Notes under the pieces: generated by a model
What the model was told of the DNA's origin: nothing
The model's input: only the letters and a program-made list of their open reading frames with translations
Database searches by the model: none
Source of the DNA: Steinernema hermaphroditum
Taxonomy: Eukaryota; Nematoda; Chromadorea; Rhabditida; Steinernematidae
Reading direction: 5' to 3'
DNA: 64,000 nt
NCBI GenBank assembly: GCA_030435675.1
Contig: CM059625.1
Location: 11,222,001-11,286,000 of the forward strand
Program-made: the position numbers and the translations under genes
Shown here: in pieces, positions 13,192-21,461 of the stretch
Layout: every line of letters begins with the position of its first letter
How positions within the stretch are numbered: the stretch's first letter is position 1

Positions 13192-13585
13192 ATGGATATC
13201 ATGAAAGCACCAAGAGCTCAGCAGCTGCAACTTTGCCGCTTGTATTTTTACAGTACGTAAATGTTCTAAGTTACCTGTGTTCACATTGCCATTGTTTAGT
13301 GGGTTTTGCTCTGCTACCCGTCATGTGGCTGGTAAACGCAATATGGTTTTTTAAGCTTGCATTTAAGTCTCCGCCCTTTGACGAACAAGCCAACATCAAG
13401 AAATGTAAGCAAAACTTTCATGAATTACGTTTCTGGTTCTTGCAGATGTCAAGTTGTCCGCATTTTTTGCACTCGTATGGACAATCATATTCGTGATGTG
13501 GCAGGTATTTTTTCACTTATGGCGTCCCGCATATCCCGAGATTGCTGATTATCTATCATTCGTGTTTCCACTTGGTCGTGTATGA
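13192..13585 (+). CDS. pen-2: Gamma-secretase subunit PEN-2
   Basis: The smallest subunit of gamma-secretase, needed for presenilin endoproteolysis and so for Notch signalling and APP-type cleavage in membranes. Exons: 13192-13252, 13300-13404, 13446-13585; 101 aa, the usual family length. Two hydrophobic segments are visible (around residues 20-40 and 58-78). The first contains GFALLPVMWLVNAIWF and the C-terminus ends in the conserved SFVFPLGRV. The first donor is GTACGT with phase 1, which places Met in front of GFALLP. It is the second gene of the operon, 130 nt after the NDUFS2 stop, with its own acceptor directly upstream. Confidence 0.93.
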
Positions 13586-13773
13586 TATCTCAACGAAGAA
13601 AGTCAAACGATCTCAATTGAATCTGTACATTTGTGTTGGAATGGACTTGTTAAACATTTGCTAATGCAGATTGTGACGTAATATGTCTGTGTTTATTCAT
13701 TTCCATATATCTTCATTTATTATTCGTTTCGAAACGTTTTTACCATTCACAATGTATGATGCGTTCAGGTATT

Positions 13774-14580
13774 ATGAGTGTGACGCTGAGTGGTGCCCGG
13801 CACAAAGTATTTCTTCAAAGTGTGCGCTTTCTTGGGCGTCGACCTCCGAAGCAAGGGTATGAGAGTTTTTTGTCAAACGTTTGCTAGGCTGTCGAATTGT
13901 TCAGAAAACCACCTGTTGTGCCGCCTTCAAAGAAAGTGCTATATAACGTGGTGCACGTCCCATGGATGAAACCACGAGATGTGAAGGAATTGCTGTGGCG
14001 ACGTCACACTTATAACAATGCAGTGGTTTCGATGCGCGCACTTTTTAGACAAGAACTGAAGCTGAAGGACGAAGCAGGACTTGGTTTAGCAGCCATGAAA
14101 AAGCTAGAGGAAGAAGAGCTAAACAATTTAGTCGCACAAAACGAATTAAGAAACCAACTCAATTCGGAAGCCAGGTGAGAATGCTTCGTCGTGAGGGTTA
14201 GGTTATCTATGGATCGTTGCAGAGCAAATCGTGAAAAGTCGGAATGGGACGATGCCAAACGAGTGATACTGCAGGAAATTGAAAAATCTCTCGAGTCCGA
14301 GCGTGAAAACGTTATGAAGCGCAAGGAAGAAGTCCTTGAAATGATTGTAAGTGTTCATACGAGTGCGTATTTCATTAGTACATTTTAGCGTAAAAGTGAA
14401 AATTTTGTCACAGCTGCTAACCTTTCTGACAAAATCAATGAAGCTTTGGATAATCCCGAGGTCATGGATTTTGCAATTGATCTCCAAGGAAAGCAAATGT
14501 TCAACCCTCTTCCGGTCAAATATCTTGAAGGCACTCCGACTCGGCAGCGTGGACGACTTTATGACAAAACTCTTGCTTAG
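13774..14580 (+). CDS. mrps-26: Mitochondrial small ribosomal subunit protein mS26
   Basis: A predicted 222-aa component of the mitochondrial 28S ribosomal subunit. Exons: 13774-13856, 13905-14174, 14223-14346, 14389-14580, all phase-consistent. The N-terminus is basic and Ser/Arg/Val-rich, as in a mitochondrial presequence. It is followed by PPSKKVLYNVVHVPWMKP and LLWRRHTYNNAVVSMR, which match my memory of nematode MRPS-26. A long Glu/Lys/Arg helical segment comes next, with Asn/Glu-rich coiled-coil character, and the end is RQRGRLYDKTLA. It is the third gene of the operon. The assignment rests on recollection of the family, not on alignment. Confidence 0.78.
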
Positions 14581-14828
14581 GATTGTTATGTTATTGTTGT
14601 TGACTTTGAGTAAAGGCAGTAATTGCACCGAGTCGCAGATTTCCGGTGGCTCTGATTTTAGTACGTAGCGCGCCTCTTTTTATTTATGTGTGGTGTAATG
14701 TGATCTTGTTTCTCGTATTTCGTAACCATTTCAGGCGTATTGTGAGCAGCAGCAATACACCTTTCTCAATTTTCGGCCCACAGTTTAATGTCATTACGTT
14801 TTTAGTATCCTTCAGAAGGTGCATCAAC

Positions 14829-15474
14829 ATGAGTACAGTTTCAACTTGGGAATTTCGCGGAGCTCGCGTGAAATGCGATTTCGACTCGGACTTTCTCATT
14901 GTCATAGGGGAGTGCTTCGATGTTATTTTCGATGAAGCCTTAACCGCCGCGTCCGAAAGTCATCGGTGCGCCTGGCTCAGGTTGTTTGAACTTCCTTTTC
15001 TTCTACAATCTCTAATATTATTTCAGACGCGAGCGGTTGTCACAATTGCCAAATACAAAATCATTTATGAACCCTCTCAGGGTAAGATGGTTACGTAAAG
15101 TGAGGTTTTTCATTTCTCGCGATATATGCGCATTAATGGATTCGATCCGAAAGAAGTATCTCAAGCCACACACTATAATTGTACGTAATGTATTGCTTGA
15201 TTATAATTCAGGTTGATTTTAGGTGGAAATGGATATACCACACCGTGAATCCATGGCTGGACAACTGGCTAGTTTTGCTCATTTGGCGCAGTACGTCGTT
15301 GAAAGTAGGAATCGGGAGAAGAAAGCTTCACCGACGTTTCCTGTGATTGCGTATATTCCGGAGCCGACTGAGGACACTGCAATGATCGCAACGCTGTTCT
15401 CAAGCTGCGTGTTAAGACTGAATTCTGCAGGTGGCTTCGACAACATTGCATCATCTGGCCTTGTTGCAGCTTAG
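14829..15474 (+). CDS. Unrecognised soluble protein, last gene of operon
   Basis: Three exons fit: 14829-14980 (or ending at 14965 with the alternative donor GGTGCGC), 15027-15180 and 15223-15474, giving about 185 (or 180) aa. The ATG follows a CCTTCAG acceptor by 13 nt. The protein begins with an acidic segment (DFDSDFLIVIGECFDVIFDE). A strongly basic middle part (RVRWLRKVRFF) follows, then KKYLKPHTIIVEMDIPHRE and GQLASFAHLAQYV, and a small hydrophobic C-terminus. No signal peptide or membrane segment is convincing and I do not recognise the family. Its neighbours suggest a housekeeping, perhaps mitochondrial, role, but that is only context. AATAAA lies at 15532. Confidence 0.72.
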
Positions 15475-15989
15475 ATTTGCATATCCAAAGCGTTATTGTA
15501 TGTGACAGTTATCTAGTTTCTTCGAGGATCAAATAAAGGCGGTAACGCAAAACAAAAAGGTTGTCAGAATTGTAGGAAAGATATTTCGATTCGAAGCGCT
15601 CCAGACTAGCGTTCCTTGAGACATTAAGTAGACAGTATGTTTCTAGAACGTTTCAAGCGGTCCAGACTAGCGTTCCTTGAGACAGTCTAATAGTCGATTT
15701 AGACCGAGACTCCAGACGAAAGATGTGGGCGAAAGCCCGTCAGCAGTCAGTGATCTGACACGCGCGTTACGGAGAGGTAAAAAAAGAAGAGAAACTTTAT
15801 TCTTTGTGACTTCATTATTGAATATCCATGTATTAGTACGATGTTTTTCTCCATTGCGCAGGACGATATCTAACATGAATCCACAGTTTCGTTGCAGGTT
15901 TAGCAAATATAATCAATAAAATTTTTTTGAAGAACGCCGCTTGCTGAAACTGCGCAACCTATATCCATATGAACAAAGAAATTCATGAC
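15475..15989. other. Intergenic region between convergent genes
   Basis: Convergent 3' ends meet here. AATAAA at 15532 serves the plus-strand operon. TTTATT at 15796-15801 (AATAAA on the minus strand) may serve the PWWP gene. Between them is a pair of 30-bp direct repeats. No further gene was seen. Confidence 0.6.
15594..15684 (+). repeat. Direct repeat pair of 30 bp, 61-bp period
   Basis: A 30-bp unit at 15594-15623 is repeated at 15655-15684 with one mismatch. The shared core is TCCAGACTAGCGTTCCTTGA. The intervening 31 bp are different except for a partial match just upstream of each copy. It lies in the 3' region between convergent genes and is probably a small tandem duplication. Confidence 0.85.
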
Positions 15990-17852
15990 TTACACAGCAA
16001 CTTCGGGCTTTTCGGGAATATCAAAGCCGGCGTTTATAAGGTGTTTACGCACAGGACCGTTCAACTTCCTAATTTCTTCAATGTCGTTGAGATCAATCTG
16101 GCACCCATTAATTGCATCTATGATTGCTTTGCTGTAGGTTGATTCTTTACGCTTGCCATTTAGACGTTTCCCAAAGTTAGAGATGAATTCTTCAACTGAA
16201 TTGATAGAAACATGAGAGTACGTATCGCTAAAAAAAGCTGATGAAAAAACGAAACGCTTAAAGCGAAAATACCATGCGCACCAGGCCACTCGAACTTCGT
16301 TTTCGTTGATCATGCCAACATAGCGTGCCGGCCAATACGGATGAGAAACGCTCTTCGCCCACACAAAACAGTTCTTGATCAAACCTGGTGGGTCGGGAAG
16401 GTTTGGCTGAAACAGAATAGTGAGTTATAATATAATAGTCCGTCAAACATACATCGATGGCTTCTTCTTCCTCCATTTGTGCCATAGTTACTTTTGGCAC
16501 GGAACGAGACCTGGGAATTGAGCTCGTTGCCTTCTGGTTCGGCGTTTCATTGGGAACTCTGCTTCTTTGCCTATTTCTTGGAGTGTTAGTAGGAGCAGTA
16601 GCGAGAGGAGAGCCCTCCGTAGCAGTGTTTCTTGAAAACGATGAGAGGGAGCGAGCTCGGACGAATTGTTCGCCATCTTTAGTCCCGGGTGTTTCCCGTG
16701 CAACACTCTTTCGAGCGCGTTTTGCTGGAGGGACGTCATCCGCCGCAGCAGGTGAATGAGCTCTTGGGACATTCAGGGCCCTTTTCTGACGTGCAGGAGC
16801 TGGGTCAACCGGATGTTCACTTTTACGAGATCGTCCCCGTGGCCTTTTAACTGATGAACTTTGCGTGGGAACTGAGGGACTAGGCGTTCTACGCTTGGGG
16901 GTCTGTGCAGAGCCTCTCTTCTGTGATGTTGATGGCTTGTTCCTCTGCGAAGGTCTCCCCTTGTTTGCAGAAACTGGAGTTTTGCTGGGTTCGCCAGAAG
17001 GGCCTTTCGACGTCGATGCTAGCAACGCCTCCTGTTTAGCTGCTTCTCTCGCGTCAAGAACTTCTGTGTAGGCATCACAATACTCTTCTGAGTACTCGTC
17101 TCCGCTATCGTCGTCATATTCCTCTTGGAACCCATTCGGATCAATAGCAAACATGTCTTCATGTTCCGTCCCCGTCTTTCCTTTTTGAATTGGCTCTGAA
17201 TTGCAAGGAAGGCCAGCTTTGCTTTCATCGTTTTCATCATCCGCCATCTCCTGAGAACCTTGCTGTTCGTCGGTGCTGTCCTCTTTTGTTACGTCCATGT
17301 TAGATTCGGCAGACTGGTCGAAATCAATCGAATCGTCTTCCCCAGCCAATGCCTTAGCCACAGCACTATCACGCAGAATTTGTGGTGAATTGTTGCAACT
17401 TCCACTATCACTCAGCGTGTGTTCAATTATAGGTTCTTGTCGCGGACGATTTGTCGGTAAAGGAGGAATCTAGAAGTCATCCCTCATAAGATCACTGGAA
17501 CAAAGGTCAAAGCGTACCACGATCTCTCGGGTCTCATCGCATCCTTCGCACGCATTAAGAACTTGCAGCCCACTGACGCCCCACACATTGAGTGTCCTAG
17601 AAAGATGGGCCTTTATCACAAAACGATTTGGCGTCTTACGGATTAGGTTTGTCTGTACGGAAAAGAAGGCCGCGATAAGGAACTCCGTTAAAAGCGCATG
17701 TTAAGGCAATATATCCTTCACCCCCACCGAGCAGACGTGTATCTAAACAAAATTATTGATTAAAGAAGCAACTAGACGAAGTTACCTGATAAGTCCATAT
17801 CAAACCGTTTCTGGGCACTTATAATAAGTGATAAAGGCCTCGATCGAGACAT
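15990..17852 (-). CDS. PWWP-domain nuclear protein, orphan
   Basis: Six minus-strand exons: 17852-17786, 17742-17640, 17596-17518, 17469-16453, 16406-16273, 16227-15990; about 545 aa. Residues 1-85 look like a compact beta-rich region (motif GGGEGYIALTCAFNG, then VPYRGLLF). Residues about 95-420 are disordered: an acidic stretch rich in Asp/Glu, then many Ser/Pro/Lys/Arg with TPKRRTPSPS and RPRGRSRK patches, typical of chromatin-bound proteins. The C-terminal 120 residues form a PWWP domain: CFVWAKSVSHPYWPARYVG, then VRVAWCA and the helical end YSKAIIDAI. PWWP domains bind methylated histone tails and DNA. The 45-nt intron at 16228-16272 must be removed to keep the domain intact. I do not know a named worm orthologue. 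The start follows a GTATTTAG acceptor. Confidence 0.8.
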
Positions 17853-18589
17853 GGTCTAAATACATAAATCAATTGAGTTGTTGAGCTTGAAAACAATGTT
17901 TATCGTCACGCGAATAATTAACGTCTATCCGCGAAGCGGGCAACAACCGTCTCCATATCTCAAGAAGTAATATGAAAGCTACACTCAATGGAAAACTCGA
18001 AGCGCAGATAAATAGATCATGAATTAAAATCAAGGGCATCACGCCAAAAAATGTCGAATTCAACAATGCAAAGAAACCACAGCAAGCGTGTGCGTAATTG
18101 ATCGACAAAAGCTGCTAAGGTGACCAGGTCGAACGGCGTCTTTCGCGCTCGCTTCGCGCCATGTGTGTGGTGAACAAAATGGGCGCGAAACCGAATGCGG
18201 CGGCTGCTCGCTCCATGTGGACAGCAGATATATGGCGCCGAGAGCGGCCTCCTCAACTGGCAAAAGCAGAATGCAACCTATCGGCGTTGGGCATATCCGC
18301 CTATAGCGACGGAACGAGAAGCGCGCAACCCCGCACTATGGGACGCGTGAAGGCACTGCGTTTTCCTCAGACAGACGCATTCGATGGCGTCTTGCCACTG
18401 CCTCGGCTTTTGTGTCTGGATTGTATCTGGGAAAATGCTCAAGTACATACAGGGATTGTTGCATTTGAACGTGACCGAAGCAAAGATTGCGCGATAGGTT
18501 TTCACTGAGGCGCGCTTTTCCACGCGAGAGTCGCTGCGCTTCATTGACCGAACGTTTTAGAGACCAGTCGAAACTACTTCCACAAACTG
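17853..18589. promoter_or_regulatory. Divergent promoter region, partly CpG-rich
   Basis: The PWWP gene (minus) and apt-9 (plus) start 737 bp apart in opposite directions, so this segment should contain both promoters. The part from about 18120 to 18370 is unusually rich in CG dinucleotides compared with the surrounding AT-rich DNA (for example GCGCTCGCTTCGCGCC). No TATA box or specific factor site was assigned. Confidence 0.5.
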
Positions 18590-21298
18590 ATGAACGGTCA
18601 ATGTGAAAATGGATCTGCACTCCAGCTCGACAAGCCGCTGGAGTATTTCCTTGGTATGCGAATCGATCTGTTTTCCTTCTTACCTTTAAAATACTGTTGA
18701 GTTTTCTTATGAAGTTGACTTAATGATAGTTGATGAACAGACTGCTGTTGAGGCAACTTTGAAAGTTACAGCGGTATTTCCTATGGATATGCGCTCTCTT
18801 CCCAAGCAAAACGCTATAAATGCGATTGAAGCAAAGCGATGCGGTTTGAGTACAGACGAAAATTCAGATAGCAAACAAATAACTTGAGAAAGCAGTTATC
18901 AGTTGATTGCAAAATAAAGTAAAGCAATGTGGTCAATGTGCTTCAATGTCAATGGAATGTCAATGTGTCAACGCATTCTACTCTTGTAAAATATGTGGTG
19001 ATATCTTGGCAATCTCGTTTTTTTTTGCAATCTCGTATGGAATGAGATTGCCAAGATATCACCACATATTTTACAAGAGTAGGATGCTTTGTGTTCCGCT
19101 ACTTGCATAATAATGTATTCATGTTGTGACGTTTAGCAGCAGCAACGAATCCGTACATAACTGAGGACGAACGCAATCAGCTGGCAACGGTTTTGTGCGA
19201 GAAGATCGGAAGTGATTTGGAAGGCGCTGCAGTTGCGGTCAAAAACTTGTCACACAAGATCCTGAGTCCAGATCAGTCAGAAGCTCTCATCGCTCTTAAT
19301 GTAACTTCAGCCAAAAAAAGAGAAAATAACACCTTCCACTTTCAGATAATCGACAAATGCGTAAGGAGTTGTGGGCAGAGAGTATGGAACGAGATTGCCA
19401 AGTTTCGATTTCTTAATCAGCTAGTACGCCTTCTTTCCCCAAAGGTAAGCCAAAACAACTCAGCTAACATGAGCTAAATGTTTAGTACATGGGCCTCGAA
19501 ACCAGCGACGCCGTGAGGAATCGAGCAATTGAACTACTGTTCACCTGGAAAAATTCTATGCGACACCTCGGCAAGATCGAAGAAGTGTATGCGCTTCTAA
19601 AGGAACAAGGAGTCATTCAAAGTGATCCTGTCATTACTACGGAAATTCCAAATTGTCCAAAACCCTCTCGACTGGCGCTCTTCGAGGATGAAGAGAAAGC
19701 GCACCTTCTTTCCGAACTTCTGAAAAGCAAGAACCCTGACGATCTACAGGCAGCAAATCGTCTTATCAAAAGTATGGTTCGATCGGAGGATTTGCGGATG
19801 GAGAGAATAACAAAAAGGAGAGAGTGTATTGAGAAGGCGGAGGGCAATTGTCGAGTTCTCTCCGAAATGCTGGACGAGTTCACCGTCTTTTCGAAGTCCG
19901 ACCACGGAGTTATGAAGGTAGCCATGCACTCATTTTCATCTCTGACTTTGACACTTTTAGGAGTTGTACGATGATTTGCTAACACTCAGGCCGATGATGT
20001 TCAGATACGCAGGGGAAGCTGCAGAAAACAACGACGAAGCCTTGGCGGACGTACTGTCTGTCAACGATGCTGTTAACAAGACCATTCAGCGGTACAAAAG
20101 TGTAGTTGGAAAGGATGACAACGTGCCGCAGCAGCAGCTAAATGGAACCGAGAAAGAGTGTCTCGAGCAGGTTTCGACGCAGCTAGAGCTTCTGGGCCTC
20201 TCCAGTAGCCCAAATCGCACTGCACCGTTAAGCTCAGGTCACTCTGAAGTGGATGATGATGCGTTGATAGGTCTTTCCCTGGCCCCATCTCCGGCCGCTC
20301 TTAAAAAGGTAATGTCTTTACTACCATCAATACACCAGCCGTGAAGGACAGTCCAATTACTATTTTTGGTGGACTTTATTTTACATCATGTTTTGCAGAG
20401 GAAGGATCACTGTCAAAAAGAAGGAACACCAAAATCATCGTTAGACGAATTGCTTGGCACTCTTGTTGAGAAAGCTTTTTCGCCAAAATCCGACGAACCT
20501 AATCGGTATGTGGTTGCTGTTCTCCGTTTGGCTTCATATTCCATGCAGCCCTAAACACCTGACCGTATGTGGAAGAGAAGCCATTGCGTCACCGAATCCA
20601 GTGGATCCGTTCTCGCCAATGGGCAGCATGGTGATTATAAGTGGAGTGTTGTGACGACCGTTGAGCTGTTGACTATGATTTGCTCTAATTGCATTATTGC
20701 ATTTATTGCTGAATTCAGGAAGTCTCACCGGTTATCCCGAGAAGCAACCTTGACAATGTCTCTCTAGGGCTGACGGAAGTTTCATTGAGTAAGGATGTCT
20801 GATACATTATAAGATATACCATCAAATGATTGCAGATCATGCTCGAAGTCCACTGATTGTGTTCGATGAGAACAACATCAAAATTGTACTCTATTTAGGG
20901 GAATGTGCTCGCCTGTCGAGCAAGATTCATCCCTTCGTTGCATGCGTAACCAACACAAATTGCTACGAGCTTAGAGAGATTCGTCTTATATTGGCATCGT
21001 CCAGTCCGGTATGTTCAACTCCAAAAATTTCACCAAGCGTCTTTTTGACAGGGTGTGGACTCGAGACTCCTGCCCACAACGAAGGACAGGCTTTCTGCAT
21101 TCAGTCCTCTTGAGGCACAGCAGAACATCTGTCAAATACTTCTGCTTGATGCTGAGCCATTAATGAAACAAAATGTAATGAACAAGGCTAGCTTTGTTTA
21201 TAGGCTTCGTATTTCAGATATCGATGCGTTTTGCATTCGGCTATGCCGCCAACGGGCTCCGTAAAGACCACAGCGGCGAATTTCAAATTGAAATGTAG
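18590..21298 (+). CDS. apt-9: GGA clathrin adaptor (VHS-GAT-GAE)
   Basis: A monomeric ARF-dependent clathrin adaptor for cargo sorting between trans-Golgi and endosomes. Eleven exons: 18590-18653, 19137-19300, 19346-19444, 19486-19917, 19961-20308, 20399-20505, 20549-20630, 20719-20788, 20836-21008, 21052-21174, 21218-21298; 580 aa. The VHS domain fills residues ~15-155 (VWNEIAKFRFLNQLVRLLSP). The GAT domain is at ~170-310 (EEKAHLLSELLKSKNPDDLQ, ANRLIKSMV). The hinge has an NPVDPFSPMG motif and the C-terminal GAE ear runs from about 425. The ATG at 18590 gives MNGQCENGSALQLDKPLEYF and fits the exon phase. Intron 1 carries a large hairpin. AATAAA is at 21311. The symbol is the C. elegans GGA-like gene as I recall it. 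Confidence 0.9.
18973..19087. repeat. Long inverted repeat (hairpin) in apt-9 intron 1
   Basis: Two arms of about 46 nt, 18973-19018 and 19041-19087, are reverse complements with only about three mismatches. The loop is about 22 nt and includes a T-run. The arms contain GTAAAATATGTGGTGATATC and its complement. The RNA would form a very stable stem. It resembles a foldback or miniature inverted-repeat element; a clear target-site duplication was not established. Confidence 0.9.
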
Positions 21299-21461
21299 AC
21301 CTATTCGTGAAATAAAGTCTTTTCTGTGTCGGTGTAGGTGCGCAGCTCGTGGTTCATCTCCAATCGAGATTTTGGTGAAACGTCAAATTCCAGTGATTCA
21401 TAGCCTTGCTAGTTCGCTTCAGTTGCATTGCACTTTTTCAGAGTAGTCGCTGCTTGGGCTC

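Larger units (their letters stand above)
11351..15474 (+). other. Probable four-gene trans-spliced operon
   Basis: Four head-to-tail genes are separated by only 130, 188 and 248 nt (stop to next ATG). Each downstream ATG lies shortly behind an acceptor that has no upstream donor partner: TATTTCAG ending at 13188, GCGTTCAG at 13768, and CCTTCAG at 14815. This is the layout of nematode SL2-type operons. The operon call is inferred from spacing and acceptors only. Confidence 0.7.
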
